Of a stretch of 64,000 bases of DNA, positions 1 to 11,407 are shown one piece after another. Location: the NCBI GenBank assembly GCA_001936135.1, contig CP012817.1:1984001-2048000 (forward strand), in the 5' to 3' direction. Origin of the DNA: Saccharomycopsis fibuligera x Saccharomycopsis cf. fibuligera (taxonomy: Eukaryota > Ascomycota > Saccharomycetes > Ascoideales > Saccharomycopsidaceae). Position 1 is the stretch's first letter. Each line of letters begins with the position of its first letter. Position numbers and translations under genes: made by a program. Below the pieces are notes generated by a model. It was not told the DNA's origin and made no database searches. It was given only the letters and a program-made list of their open reading frames with translations.

Positions 1-823
1 TACTATTTTTCTCTTTTGTGTTCTTGTCTTACTCAGTTAACTTTGTTACTTTAGATTTTTTTGATTTTGTATCTATATCCTTTTGCTTTTGTTTATGCTT
101 TCTGTCTATGCTTTCTGTCTATGCTTTTTGTTCTGTTTTCACTTCTATTGTACTATAATATTAAAGCTGCTGTCTCTACTTACTTTTTAAAAAAAAGCTT
201 CATGCATTTTAAATCTTTTACATTCAGTTCAGTTACGTTTCTTCTTTGATGCTCGCCGCCAAATATAAATAAACATATTAAACACAAACAAAAAGACATG
301 TTTCAGCCATACACACTCTGCCCATATATTAACTCGCTCTTTGTTTGCTCCGGCCTTTAGGTCAAAACCTATCTATAAGAAATTGGGAGCAATATGGCAT
401 ATAACAATATATGGTAAAAAAACGATGATACATAGCTGCTGCTACACTAACTCGCATACATATGTTTAAAGTAATAAAATATACCCTGCATTTCCCAAAA
501 CGTAAAGAAATAAGCGAAAAAAAAAATAAGAAAAACGAAACAAATTGAAAATCAACGGATTTAAATATTAGTACTTGATACAATAGAGCGAAATAATTAA
601 AAAATTAAATGAAAAAGAGAAAATATAAATAATAAAAAGAAACAATGCAAAATAGACAAACAAAGTGTTCAAGAACAAATCACCCCAATAAGACACATAA
701 AAAAAGGAAAAAAAAAAACATAGAGTAAGAATACTGATAATATAGTAAAGTTAGCAAAGAAAAAGTCACCAAATTAACATGAAATTCAAGTCACACCAAA
801 CAAAATATTGAAAAATTTGCAAT
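1..823. other. AT-rich intergenic region downstream of KCS1
   Basis: No gene seen. Bases 1-250 are T-rich on the plus strand and 480-760 are A-rich. This is typical of yeast 3' flanks, and KCS1 ends at 824 on the minus strand. The small open frames here are low-complexity translations without recognisable domains. Confidence 0.6.
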
Positions 824-3800
824 TTAATCAGAAATCTCACTAGTGGTGTCATCCTCATATGCTAAGAAAATATCCTCTTCATCATTTTCATTTGCCGCGT
901 TGTTGCCATCTTCATCGTTATAAGATGTTTCATTATTAAGATAAAACTCATTCAACCAATTAATTGGCATTTGTAATTTTTCTGCTACTGATTTATTCTC
1001 ATTTAACCAATTAACAATTACATTTTGTAAAAAATCTGCTTTAGTTTCACAACTTTCAATAGCTTCGGTATGTGCCATTGATTCTCTGTAATCCGCAAAT
1101 TCCTGAAAATTTCTTCCTGAAAGGACCTGAAAAATTACCTTGCAGTAGAAAACTAATGACTTTAATCCTCTTAAATAGCCACGATCACATTCTGATGGGA
1201 ATTTAGGTGGAAATGAAGAATTGGAGGGTAAATGATCCTCTCCAGTAACACATTGGGCAAAGTCAATAATTCTGATAATTAAATTTGGACGCACTTCAGA
1301 GCCAGCATTTTTGGGATTACCATCATACATGAGTAATAACGATGATCCATACATTCTGTAACCTTTGAGTTGTGAAAAAATTTCTGTCAATTCTTGTAAC
1401 TTGTCAATTATTACAGGAATGTTTTTCACCACACTTAAAGCATTTATACCATTGTACAAAAACCGAATTAAGCAATTAGCAAACTCTTTACCTTGTTTAA
1501 GCTTTCTCCCGTAGTATTTGTCGCGACCAATGTAAGCCTGAATTGATTTATCCCAAACTTGCATACCACACATTCTAACTCCTAATTTCAAAGAAGTTGT
1601 AATAGCACATTTTTGGCGCTGAGATTGGCGCTTAGCAGTGGTAGCATCAATTCCATATTGTCTAGTACCCATCTTCAAGTCAAGTACACAAGGCTTTTGC
1701 ATTCCAATGGTTAAGTCTTCTAGCAAAATAAATTTTTCAATTTTGGAAACAACTTTGTAACCGGTTTGGTTGTCCTCAAGTTTAGCAGTAAAATTTGAAG
1801 CATTTTGTACCTTTTTATCTTTGTCTGTGTCCTCATACTCCCGACTTTTATCAACATAGTTTTTCATATTAATCTCATGTTTAGAGGATGAGGATTCATT
1901 ATTTTTTTTCTTATTATCATCATTACTCACATCTTGTGGCTCATGCCCTTCTTTTTCCAAATTTTCTGGCAAATTTTGAAGAAATGCGCTAGTACTTTTC
2001 GAATGACTTAGTGTGTTACCATTGTTGTCTTTTAATGAATTCAAATCATTGCTACTTTCATTGAATTCATCATCGCCATCAAATACCGAATTGGCTGGTG
2101 AGTTGGACGTACTGGAGCTAGTTAAAGCTTCTTCATTGCTTTCCTCATCTGCACTATCATTTCCAAGCAAAAACAATGGCTTTTTTAGTTTTTTGTTCAA
2201 CTGATTTGAAGTATCTCTGGCCTTTAATTCAGACATTACTTTCATTGCATTGATTATAGTTTCTCTAGAAGGAAAATTCTTCGTACTTTCTTCATTGTTC
2301 ATGCTTGATAGATCAAGTAAAGATATGTGTCTTTTGCTCAAATCTTGTGGTATGTCTGTACTTCCTGTACTCAAATGCTTCTTTAATTCATTCCCTCTGT
2401 TATCAGATTTTTCGAGAGTGCTTTCATTGGAATGGCTTAACTGAATATCACTAAGTACACTATGCTGCGGAGAATTGTCGCTTTGAAAACTGGTGGTGGT
2501 CAATATTGGAGTTAGATTACCATCGGAAGATGCACTGTGTCGATGAATTTTAGATGGCAGTTTCTTTGCGTTATTATCGCCGATATTAAATATATCTTCT
2601 GGAGGAACACTTTGCGTTGTGCTTATTTTTGGTATGGAAAAGCTAGGTTTTGTTGTTGATTGAAGATCGAGCAAAGAAGCTGAATTATGATCCTTTTGCT
2701 TGTTTGCCAACAGATTAGTCAAAATGTCTATATCATCAGTATCTAACTTGTGATGACTGTGATTATGCTGCTTATGGTGACGACTGTGATGTTTATGAAA
2801 ATTTTTATGTTTATGGCTTCCATGATAGTGGTGGCTATTTCTGACATTTCTGACGTGTTCCTCAATCGGCGCAAACACTTCTTTTATGACTAGCTCTTGG
2901 AGCTTTCTATTAACGGTAGTGGATCCCGCTGATTTGTTGAGCCAATTTTTGTTGTCCAAGAAGGAAGGCCTATGAGAGTTTTTAGAAGATAATTTGCTCA
3001 AATGTGCTGACAGTTGTAATTCTGTATCATTTGAATGTAAAAGTTTAGATGATAAGTTCGGTGATGAAGTTTTACCATTTAATGGCAATTGTCTTTCACT
3101 TAGGCTATATCTGCTTGATCTACTGGCTGTATCAATTGAGTACTTGCTCCATAGAGATTTTGGAATGATATGTTTGTTATCATCCAAAACAACTTCGGGA
3201 GGAAGCATTTCAACATTTCCTTTATCCTTCTCTTTGTTCTTCTTTTTATAGTCTTTCTTAGAGGATTTTCCTTCTTTTACATTGCAGTTTTCACTATTTT
3301 TCATTTTGCCAGGTTGTGCATTCTTGAGTTCTGATAAGTTCGTAACGCTGCCGTTACTATGTTTTGTTGTCGGCGCATCGATTTCATCATATATCAAACT
3401 TTTATATCTAACATTCAAAACGCCAATATATTGAGGCATAAACTTGAGTAATTCTGGATGCCGCACTTCGATATTTTCATACCAGTGATTTTCTCGGTTC
3501 ACTAACGCTTTGCAAACTGCCCTATGGCTAAATCTAAAGATGGCGGTATGGCCACCAACCTTATTGATAAATGGAGTCAATTCGACCTTCAATGGGAATT
3601 TCAGGCTTTCTTCTTGCTCGTCATTTTCTTTCTCAGCTTTCTCCTTGTTCATGTCTTCTAACTCTTTTCTGTTCCTTGTTGAATGCTCCTTATCAATATC
3701 ATTGAGCTTGTGGTTCCCGCTCTGCTCGACTTCTTTATTTAAAGTGGCAGCATCCTGTTTCGGTTTTCTAATATGAGGCAATTCCCGCTGTTGATGAATA

Positions 3801-5335
3801 AGCGCATCTTTTGTTTTTGTCATAGCCGAACATTCTTGTTGACCTTGTTTGTTGTGAGGCAACGTTGTATCTAATTTATGATTAATTTTTTGAATAATTG
3901 CTAACCCATCAACTTTTTTCAACTTATCGACAAATGATTCATTACGCTTTACCTTTCCTGTAGTGAGGCTGGTATCTAGTACTGGATATGCTTTATTAGG
4001 AAAAGTGTTGCGACGATCCACGAGACGATTCTTGTCGGCCAATGTAGACAATGACGGCTCTTCTGGTTCTGATGCTGCTAATTCTGCTGCTGCTGTAGTT
4101 GCGTTTGAGTCGTATTCTTTTTCAGCGGTTAAATGTTCAGTGGGGAAAGTAATTTCATTGGCTTTACTTCTACCTGGAGTGTGAGGAAAATAAGTGGCCG
4201 AGGAAACTGGTTCAATGATTTCAGTTTTAGAATGTAGGTCATCCAATGCTTTGGAAAGTTCATCGCTATCTGATAATGAAGATGTAAGGTAAGCGCTATC
4301 TTTCCAATGACTTTTTACATCTTTTTCACCTTTATCTTCATCATTCTGGCTATTATCTTCCTCTTCTTCTTCTTCTTCTTCTTCTTCTTCTTCTTCTTCT
4401 TCCTCCTCCTCCTCCTCCTCTTCTTCTTCTTCTTCTTCTTCTTCTTCTTCTGCGCTATCATTTTCATCGTCAGAAATAAATGCTTCTTCGGAACTGTCAG
4501 ACACAATATTGATGTCATGATTTGGTTTGATGCGCCGTATTGCGGATTTTGTGCCACTAATCACCCCCGGCGCTAAAGAAATGGACACTCTCTGCCGCTG
4601 TGGGAACTGCTTGGACAAATAGAAAGTATCGTGAAACATGGCATTCGAGTCAGGCTTGACATTTGAGGCAGTTTTTGAGGCATTTATGGATCTGTTTTCC
4701 GGGTGTCTGCTACTTTGATTTGTATTGTGAATATAATTGAGGCCTGGGCGGTTAGCGTCGGCTTGCTCTTCATTACTAGAGTATCCATCATCGGCGCTAA
4801 AATGATGAGAATCATGACGTTGATGATAATGAGAAGGAAGATTGTGGTGGTGGCGATAATGATGATGGTGAGAACAGTTATTAGGTTCAGTGTCGGAATC
4901 AGTAGGTGAAGAAGCTGTCACCTCAACATTATGCTCGGCGCTAGAATCACTACTGTCGCTTCTGAACAATCTCAACGATCTCGCGGCTTTTCTACCCACA
5001 ATAGCATGCTTTCCAGAACTAGAAACTCCTGGATCTTCAGCGACCTTCTGATGGCTTTTATTGTGATTGTGATGATGCTGCTGAGCGGTTGCGTGTGAAA
5101 GCGGTAGTGGTATAAAAGTCTCGACTCCTCCATCGTCGCCAATGCTAGAGCACATGTCACTGTCAATGTTGCTTTCTCCGGCACTCCCATTTGAAAAATG
5201 TGAGTTTGACTGTGATTCTGACTGTGATTCTGACTGTGATAATGATAATGGCAATGGAGATGGTGGAGGTGATGGGATCAAACTGTTCAGCGTCTTCTTT
5301 CTCAGGTTGCCGTTGGATTGAGTCGAAGACAGCAT
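824..5335 (-). CDS. KCS1: Inositol hexakisphosphate kinase (Kcs1-like)
   Basis: Encodes 1503 residues. The C-terminal part carries the inositol polyphosphate kinase fold. The IP6K signature P-x-x-x-D-x-K-x-G is seen as [14 protein letters not shown] near residue 1215, followed by the SLL-type motif ([10 protein letters not shown], about 1328) and the catalytic IDF motif (IIDFAQ, about 1355). The family phosphorylates IP6 to the inositol pyrophosphate 5-IP7, which controls phosphate signalling, vacuole form and stress responses. The long N-terminal half is disordered: Ser/His-rich stretches, an uninterrupted 31-residue Glu run and a His/Lys-rich patch around residues 830-860. A conserved block near residues 600-650 ([15 protein letters not shown]) is usual in fungal Kcs1 proteins. 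The start is the first ATG of the frame; its second codon is CTG, which may be Ser if the genome uses the altered code. Identity rests on remembered family motifs. Confidence 0.9.
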   Translation of the reverse strand: MLSSTQSNGNLRKKTLNSLIPSPPPSPLPLSLSQSESQSESQSNSHFSNGSAGESNIDSDMCSSIGDDGGVETFIPLPLSHATAQQHHHNHNKSHQKVAEDPGVSSSGKHAIVGRKAARSLRLFRSDSSDSSAEHNVEVTASSPTDSDTEPNNCSHHHHYRHHHNLPSHYHQRHDSHHFSADDGYSSNEEQADANRPGLNYIHNTNQSSRHPENRSINASKTASNVKPDSNAMFHDTFYLSKQFPQRQRVSISLAPGVISGTKSAIRRIKPNHDINIVSDSSEEAFISDDENDSAEEEEEEEEEEEEEEEEEEEEEEEEEEEEEEEDNSQNDEDKGEKDVKSHWKDSAYLTSSLSDSDELSKALDDLHSKTEIIEPVSSATYFPHTPGRSKANEITFPTEHLTAEKEYDSNATTAAAELAASEPEEPSLSTLADKNRLVDRRNTFPNKAYPVLDTSLTTGKVKRNESFVDKLKKVDGLAIIQKINHKLDTTLPHNKQGQQECSAMTKTKDALIHQQRELPHIRKPKQDAATLNKEVEQSGNHKLNDIDKEHSTRNRKELEDMNKEKAEKENDEQEESLKFPLKVELTPFINKVGGHTAIFRFSHRAVCKALVNRENHWYENIEVRHPELLKFMPQYIGVLNVRYKSLIYDEIDAPTTKHSNGSVTNLSELKNAQPGKMKNSENCNVKEGKSSKKDYKKKNKEKDKGNVEMLPPEVVLDDNKHIIPKSLWSKYSIDTASRSSRYSLSERQLPLNGKTSSPNLSSKLLHSNDTELQLSAHLSKLSSKNSHRPSFLDNKNWLNKSAGSTTVNRKLQELVIKEVFAPIEEHVRNVRNSHHYHGSHKHKNFHKHHSRHHKQHNHSHHKLDTDDIDILTNLLANKQKDHNSASLLDLQSTTKPSFSIPKISTTQSVPPEDIFNIGDNNAKKLPSKIHRHSASSDGNLTPILTTTSFQSDNSPQHSVLSDIQLSHSNESTLEKSDNRGNELKKHLSTGSTDIPQDLSKRHISLLDLSSMNNEESTKNFPSRETIINAMKVMSELKARDTSNQLNKKLKKPLFLLGNDSADEESNEEALTSSSTSNSPANSVFDGDDEFNESSNDLNSLKDNNGNTLSHSKSTSAFLQNLPENLEKEGHEPQDVSNDDNKKKNNESSSSKHEINMKNYVDKSREYEDTDKDKKVQNASNFTAKLEDNQTGYKVVSKIEKFILLEDLTIGMQKPCVLDLKMGTRQYGIDATTAKRQSQRQKCAITTSLKLGVRMCGMQVWDKSIQAYIGRDKYYGRKLKQGKEFANCLIRFLYNGINALSVVKNIPVIIDKLQELTEIFSQLKGYRMYGSSLLLMYDGNPKNAGSEVRPNLIIRIIDFAQCVTGEDHLPSNSSFPPKFPSECDRGYLRGLKSLVFYCKVIFQVLSGRNFQEFADYRESMAHTEAIESCETKADFLQNVIVNWLNENKSVAEKLQMPINWLNEFYLNNETSYNDEDGNNAANENDEEDIFLAYEDDTTSEISD
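4358..4450 (-). repeat. GAA/GAG trinucleotide tract encoding 31 Glu in KCS1
   Basis: An uninterrupted purine-rich tract on the KCS1 coding strand mixes GAA and GAG codons. It is flanked by further acidic residues (DENDSA before, DNSQNDED after). The codon mixture suggests selection on acidity or old expansion rather than a pure microsatellite. It also creates spurious poly-Lys, poly-Arg and poly-Phe frames in other registers. Confidence 0.9.
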
Positions 5336-5465
5336 TGTATAATGGACGATATCATATGGGCCTTTGCAGGGAAAGTGAGCGATATTGTTGTGCGATGAAA
5401 TTGTTGGTAGTAATTACAAACGGAGAGAGCCGCAGAGATGTATTGAGTTGTGAGCTGTGTTGATT

Positions 5466-5511
5466 GGGGCTGTTTGGGGGTTATTTGGGGGGTTATTTGG
5501 GGCTATTTGGG
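5466..5511 (+). promoter_or_regulatory. G-quadruplex-forming motif upstream of KCS1
   Basis: Five G-runs of 4, 5, 6, 4 and 3 bases are separated by regular 6-base loops of the type CTGTTT, TTATTT or CTATTT. This fits the G4 consensus on the plus strand. It lies 130-180 bp upstream of the KCS1 ATG, on the template strand. Any effect on KCS1 expression is inference. Confidence 0.6.
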
Positions 5512-7213
5512 ACTATTTGGAGTTGTGCTACTACTGCTGCTGTGGAAGGTACAAGAAACCAAAAAAGTGTTGGAGACGCCGACAGTAATTAAGAGAAAAG
5601 CCTCGATTGATATATAAACACAATATACAACGGCTGCGATAACGATAAGGGCGGGGAAGTCTGTTTAAGCTTGGGCCTTGCTGAGGGTTGTGTGTACGTA
5701 AAGAACGCTAGCAACGTGAACGTGAGTGAGAACGTGGGTGGTGAAAAGCAACTCAAGAAACAAAAGAGAAAAAATAAAAAAAATAAAAATAAAAAAAAGA
5801 AGAAACTGCGACAAAAAGCAGAAATCCAAAAAATCAAGAAAAAAAAAAAAAAAAAAAAAAATCAAAAGCGGAAACTCAAACTTTAACTAGGGGCGCTCCA
5901 GTTGTCTGGCTCAGGACTAGTTATCGAGGAGCTATATATCTCTATCGTTGCACCACAGTATTTGAATATATAGCGTTCCCAGTTGTTAGCCCTCAAGCTC
6001 TAATTGACCGTTTATTTTCCCAGCGTTTTTCAGCTATTTCGATTTTCATCTATTGGTGAACACGCGAGGCGCTATTTGCAATATCGCCAGGATCGCCAAA
6101 GGTGATGTTGAAGTGTATCCTAGTAATTAGAAATTTCAATGAACAAAAGGCCAGGCGTAACGTCTGCCTGGCAAGCTTGCTTCAACTCAGGGAAAACTGA
6201 TTTGGGACAGCTGTACAGATGTCACAAGTCTCGTTTTTGTTATCAGCAACAACATCAAAGATAACAAGACTGCGTTTTCCGCTTCCCAGTTTTTTGCAAT
6301 ATTTTGGGCACCAGCTATAGTACACCAGCATACTAGCTACATACAGCCAGGCTAATTTCAAATTTTCTATCAAAACTAAAACTAAATCCGCGGCTCTGTC
6401 GCCGTCCTCAACAATAGCAAGGCGCGCACGATGAGTCCTCTTGAACTACACACTAACTGTAGATATTTCATATCCATATTATTCAGACTCGCGAGCAAGT
6501 CAACATCGCCATCCAGCCGTACTCACAACCCATGCGCAGTGCCCATTTTCGCTCAGCACTCAGCTCACAGTGCACAGCGCACAGCGTGCAGCGTACAGCA
6601 CAGACCCAGTTTTCATAGCTTTCGCCAAAGTGAGGCCATATTACAGTAGACGTTGCAGTAATGCCTAAACCGCCATACCTCAACAGCTCTGCCGAGAAGC
6701 CACTATCTATATATAGCAGTAAACACAATAGTACATATATGATAGTAAAAAGATCTGGCACAGGCCATCCTCCCACATGTATGTGTTCATGAGCACGGAT
6801 GCGTCGACACATGCATGCACCTCGAGTTTTCGAAACTTTTAACCAAAAGCGAATTTCGCACCTTCAATATGCGGTGCGTGCGTGCGGGCGGGCGGGCGTG
6901 TGCGCGCCACTGTTTGCTTCATGGTGAGGCTGAGGCTGAGGCTCTAGATGTGGTTATCCCATAGTGCAGCAGAATATACATAATGTGTCAGTAAAAAGTG
7001 TTTATGTAATTTGAAGAAATCGGTTTCGGAAACAAAACTGTGCTGTTGGTTTTTGTTTTTTGTTTTTTTTGCTTTTTTTGCTTTTTTTTGCTTTTTTTTT
7101 GTTTTTTTTCAGAAACACGTTTTTGATAAGTTTATCTATCAAATTGCTCAGAGCAAGCTTTTGGGCCTTTCCATAGTTGTCCGATGAGTACTGGTGCACT
7201 CACAGCCTCATGA

Positions 7214-7247
7214 GTGGTGTAGCCTCGTGGGTGGTGTAGCCTCGTGG
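7214..7247 (+). repeat. 17-bp perfect tandem duplication
   Basis: Two exact adjacent copies of GTGGTGTAGCCTCGTGG lie in the region far upstream of KCS1. No function is recognised. Confidence 0.85.
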
Positions 7248-8278
7248 GTAGACCAAGAAGTAAATGAGTGAATAAATGAAACCAGTGGTAATGAACCTGC
7301 TCAACGCGTATCCAGGCACATACATCTGTGTGGCTGAGCTGGATTTATATAGTTGTAGATGTAGCTACATCAGTAATCGAGGCTCTACGAGCCCATAGCT
7401 TTTCTTGCTATCCTTGTATCTTCATTTCGGACTGCGTCAGCCTCTGTACACGTGTACGTGTGAATTTGTACACATAAACATGACAACTGTAAAATAATCT
7501 CACTTCTTCGTTGCTTTGAGGTCAAAGGTATAGCTTGTCTATGTGATTGTACGCTGGGTTCAAAGCTGCTATTTCACAAAGACTTCGTGTGCCGTTCAGC
7601 GTGTATTGTCGTTGACAAAATATCAATAAATATTTATATATAAAGGGAAAAAAATGTAAACAAAGATGTCGAAACAGAATGGAAAAAAAGAGGAAGAGAA
7701 AGCATAAAATGGGCGGATGAATGGTAAACGAATAATAATTAACAAATAATGAATAATGAGAAAAACGGAAAAAAAGAAATGCGTTCTATAAGATGCATTT
7801 GATATCAAAGAAGATAATCGAAAGGAAATAAAAAAACTGCGGAAAAAAAAGACATGAGAAGTGATGGGCAGACAAAAGGATAAAGAAGGAGCAAATGCCT
7901 TGCTAGACCAAACAACAAGGCAAATAAAACAAAAAGTAGATTGTAGAAAATGACACGAGAGCAAGAATAATATTAACATAGAATAGATAATTGGACAACA
8001 TAATTAAAAAGGGGAGTAAGAATGGAACAAGCATAAGGCGTAATCATGAACAACAACGCCTTTTCATTTTTTCATCGACCTTGTTTTCTTTTTGCTATTG
8101 TTACTGTTGCCGTTTTCGGGCTTTCGACAATTCCTCAACTCTTCTTAAAACGGTAACCGGAGACTGCCTCTCATCAACCAAATTCGTCAATCGAATACGC
8201 AAAACATGGCACCAAATTAGCCAACGTAGATAAAAAAAATACACATTAATAAAACCACAAACATAAGCATAACCGTAA

Positions 8279-11200
8279 TCATGCTTGAACATCATTGCGT
8301 CTTCTCTTCATGATACTCGAATTGTTCAAATCCAAATCAAAAAAGTTGCCAACGTTACCATTCACATTAACATTATTACTAACGCTAACCGGCACCGCAT
8401 TGACAGCACTAACAGGAACAGCCCCCACAGGCACTCCATTAGTTGCTGACACCGGCACATAGTTACTGCCGCCGCTTGCAGCAGCCGCAGCAGTGTTAGC
8501 ATTGGATAGATCGTCGTCCTCTTCTTCTTCTTCAAGAATTTGGAAATTGCGGTTATTTGCGGCATTGGCTGATGATGCGATTGCTGCTTCCGCTTGACTG
8601 CGAAGAAGTTTCTCTTCATTGTTACGATGCACAGCGGTACTGACGTCAAAAGCATCTTTCAAAACAATAGCGGCTGGAGAGTTCATGGCGCTAGAGTACA
8701 CACTTGGGTTGTAACGGTGTTTCTTTTGCTTGGTTTTAATGGTTCCGCCAGGAGTAGCCACCACCGGAATGGTGCCAGCGACGCCATCGATGCCGCCGAC
8801 AACAGGGGCAACATCACGAGCCACCTGAGCAGCAGTAGCACCAGCAGTGGCCGCGTTTCTTTTTTGCTGCGCGGCTTGCACTTGTGCAGCGAGACGTTTT
8901 TGCTGTTGAGCCTGTTGTAGCTGTTGCTCTTGTTGCTGTTTTTGTTCTAATGCTGCTGCCTCAGGGTCGTAGCCGCTGTAAATGTAGTTGCCCTTGCTGT
9001 CCTTTGGCACTTTGGCTAGAAAGCTTTTGATCCAAGGGTCTTCGAAAAACTGGTTGATGTCGTATCTTTGCTTTGCGTTGACGCATAGCAAATTCAAGAC
9101 GCAGTTTTTAGCGCCGATGCTGATTTCATCCCACCATGGTCTGAGAAACTCAAAATGGCCTCTGGAGATTTTCTCGGTCAATTCATCGATTTTTTCATCG
9201 TAAAACGGCGGGAAGCCACAGAGCAAGGTGTAAAGCACGCATCCGAGAGCCCACATGTCCACTTTGTTGCTGTATCTTTCGTCCTTGACGATTTCCGGCG
9301 CAGTGTAGCCAACTGTGCCGCACGGCGTCTTGGTCTTTGACTCCCAGATCTGCTTCGAGAGCCCGAAATCAGCAAGTTTAACAGCACCAATGTTGCCGCC
9401 GCCGACGCCGTGCTGGAACTCGCCCTCGTCCTTCTTGGTCTCTGGGTCATCGGACTTTCTGAGTTTGCTCTTGAAATCTTTAGACGGAGTGAACTCGACA
9501 GGATCGAAAAGTAAATTTTCCGGCTTCAAGTCGCGGTGCACAATGCCGCCGTTATGCAAGTACCGGACAGCTTCAGCAATCTGGCAAATAACATGGCGAG
9601 AGAGGTCCTCGCTGAAGTACGTCAAGTTGACGATCTGGTTGAAGATTTCGCCGCCGGTGCAAAGTTCCTGGACAATGTAGTAGTACTCGCGGTCCTCGAA
9701 AAAGTTTTCAAATGCCACTATGTTTTCGTGGTTGAGCCTTCTGAGAATGGTTACTTCTTTCAAGACCGACTGTTGCTGGGTCTTGTCAAGCTTCGCTTTG
9801 CTGATGATTTTGATGGCCACGTCTTCGCCGCTGCGGGTGTTGTGGCCCCGCGCCACGATAGAAAAAGCGCCCTCGCCAAGCTTTTCGTGAACATTGTAGT
9901 GGTTGTCTGTGAGTGTTTGGTACTGCTGGGCGTTGCTGCGCTGGCGGAAATGCTGGTGCTGGTGCTGGTGCTGCTGCTGCTGCTTCTGCTGCTCTTGCGG
10001 CTGCTGCTGCTGCTGGCGGGCTGCCTCGGCTGCTGCGGAAGCGCCGGCATCATTGTGGGCGTGCATGCTGGTGCTGGCGTCGTCAAAAGTGTATGGGTTG
10101 ACACCGCTGTCGCTGGAAGAAAACGGCGAGGCGGGGGTTGTGTCCTTTTTAAAAGCAGCGCTGTCCAAGCAGACGGAGGCCAAGCGGTCGGCAGCGTCGT
10201 TGATGTGATAAGCTTTGTCGCTATTTAGCTTCAGCGGGCCAAGCGCGTTCATTTGCTTCTGATCTGTGTCTTGCTTAGAGCGCTCGTGATCGTGGTTGCT
10301 GCTGTTGTTGTTGCTAGGCGGAATTGCGAAATCCTGGGGACTGCTCAGCCGGCTGTTTTTGCTTCTGTTTCTGTTTCTGTTTCGGCCGGCGTCGTGGTCG
10401 TCGACGCTGCTGCGGTGTTGGTGTTGAAGGTCGTCCTGTTGCGGTGGCAGCGGCGACGGAGATTCGGCAGGCTGGGGGTTTCTGGAGCGAGAGCTTTTGA
10501 TGAGGTTCTTGATGGACTAGAAAGAGAGGTGCTTGTTAGCGAGAAACGAAGGAAGGAAAAGGAGAAAAAAGAGAAAGAGAGAAAAGAGATGTAGGGCGCA
10601 CGGGACGTTGTGCGGGAGGCGCCAGGCTGCAAACGAAAAAACAACTGCTGCTTGGATGATAAATAGAAAGACAACAATAGCAACAACCAGTCTGCCGGCG
10701 CAGGCACCATGAACTGATAAACAAAAGAAACGGGGAGAGCAAGGGCAAGGGCAAAAGCCGCAAAACAAAAAAAATAAAATAGCGTAAAATAAATAAAATA
10801 GAGTAAAATAAATAAATAAATAAATAAATAGATAAGTAAAAAAATAAAAATAAAAAAATAAAAATAAAAAAATAAAAAGTAAAAATAAAAAAAGTAAAAA
10901 TAAAAAAAGTAACAATAAAAAAAGTAACAAAAAACAGAAAGCGTGAAGGATATCAGAATCGCGAACTTAGATCGCAGGTTGCCAGGCCGTCTGCCGGGTT
11001 GCCAGACTGCCGGGTTCGCCAGTTTGCCGGGTTCGCCAGGTTGCCTGCCAGGTTGCCTGCCAGGTTGCCAGGTTGCCAGGTTGGCCCAGGCTTGGGCTCG
11101 ACGAGATTTGAGATTGCCATGGATGAGAGAGGCAAAGAGCGTCGGCGCTTGCTGTCCGCAAAAGAAAAGAGCAGAGGTGGGCGTGCTTACATCAGTGGAC

Positions 11201-11407
11201 TCACTGTATGCACACACAGGCAGCGCGGAAAAGCGAAAAAAAGAAAGCAAAAAAGCAAGCAGTTTGAACTGCCTGCCGCCGCTGAATTGTCAGCAAACAC
11301 AACGGCTGTGCCCCGGCGCCCCGTATGGCATTCTCGCAAGATCTCTAAAGTGCCTGCAAATGAGCAGAGAGGAGCTGGGGGGAGGAGTCTATACATACGC
11401 CAAACAT
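8279..11407 (-). CDS. RCK2: Rck2-like MAPK-activated serine/threonine kinase (spliced)
   Basis: Modelled as join of 11407-11399 (ATG TTT GGC) and 10516-8279, giving 748 residues. The kinase domain runs from about residue 210 to 506: GEGAFSIV glycine loop, VAIK lysine near 239, HRDLKPEN near 331-338, DFG near 386, and TPCGTVGYTAPE activation segment. The insert with SDDPETKKDEG and GVGGGNIG before DFG matches the Rck1/Rck2 subfamily, calmodulin-kinase-like enzymes activated by the Hog1 MAPK that restrain translation in osmotic and oxidative stress. An unspliced start at 10252 would leave 88 in-frame codons upstream without an ATG, ending exactly at a TAG acceptor. Joining to the micro-exon gives the basic start MFGSIKNLIKSSRSR. 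The flanks hold a Gln/His tract and a C-terminal acidic patch. The splice is inferred; the kinase identity is firm. Confidence 0.85.
10517..11398 (-). other. 882-nt intron in RCK2
   Basis: The donor GTATGT directly follows ATG TTT GGC at 11407-11399. The acceptor is TTTCTAG ending at 10517, preceded by a pyrimidine-rich tract (CACCTCTCTTTCTAG) and a GCTAAC branch-like site about 25 nt upstream. Both junctions are phase 0. The intron is long for a budding yeast and holds the 10977-11087 repeats plus an A/T-rich low-complexity stretch at about 10760-10930. Confidence 0.75.
10977..11087 (+). repeat. Degenerate GGTTGCC-AG tandem repeats inside the RCK2 intron
   Basis: About 110 bp consists of units such as GGTTGCCAGG, GGTTCGCCAG and GGTTGCCTGCCA in tandem. 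It is GC-rich and strikingly unlike the neighbouring A/T-rich intron sequence. The units vary, so expansion is not recent. Confidence 0.85.

Larger units (their letters stand above)
5336..8278. other. 2.9 kb intergenic region between KCS1 and the 3' end of RCK2
   Basis: No convincing gene; no frame exceeds 118 residues and those present are low-complexity. It must hold the KCS1 promoter (KCS1 reads leftward from 5335) and the RCK2 3' flank (8278 downward). Contents: a run of G-tracts at 5466-5511, A-rich DNA at 5750-5870, a GC island at about 6870-6910, a 17-bp perfect tandem duplication at 7214-7247, a T-rich stretch at 7050-7120, and A-rich DNA at 7640-8280. The length is unusual for a yeast promoter, so regulatory complexity or a non-coding RNA is possible. 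Confidence 0.6.

Noticed and set aside
4307-4576. Poly-Phe, poly-Lys and poly-Arg frames
   Set aside because: Other registers of the GAA/GAG tract in KCS1.
7991-8295. Short frames on both strands at the RCK2 3' end
   Set aside because: About 80 and 64 codons, overlapping each other, no recognisable domain.
9536-10228. 230-codon plus-strand frame antisense to RCK2
   Set aside because: Poly-Leu/Val composition is the mirror of the Gln/Ala-rich RCK2 coding strand; no domain.
10345-11250. 301-codon minus frame in the RCK2 intron region
   Set aside because: It opens with TTG, is mostly Phe/Tyr low complexity from A/T repeats, and overlaps the intron and RCK2 exon 2 in another frame. It was also considered as an alternative first exon (GTAAGC at 11191) but lacks an ATG.
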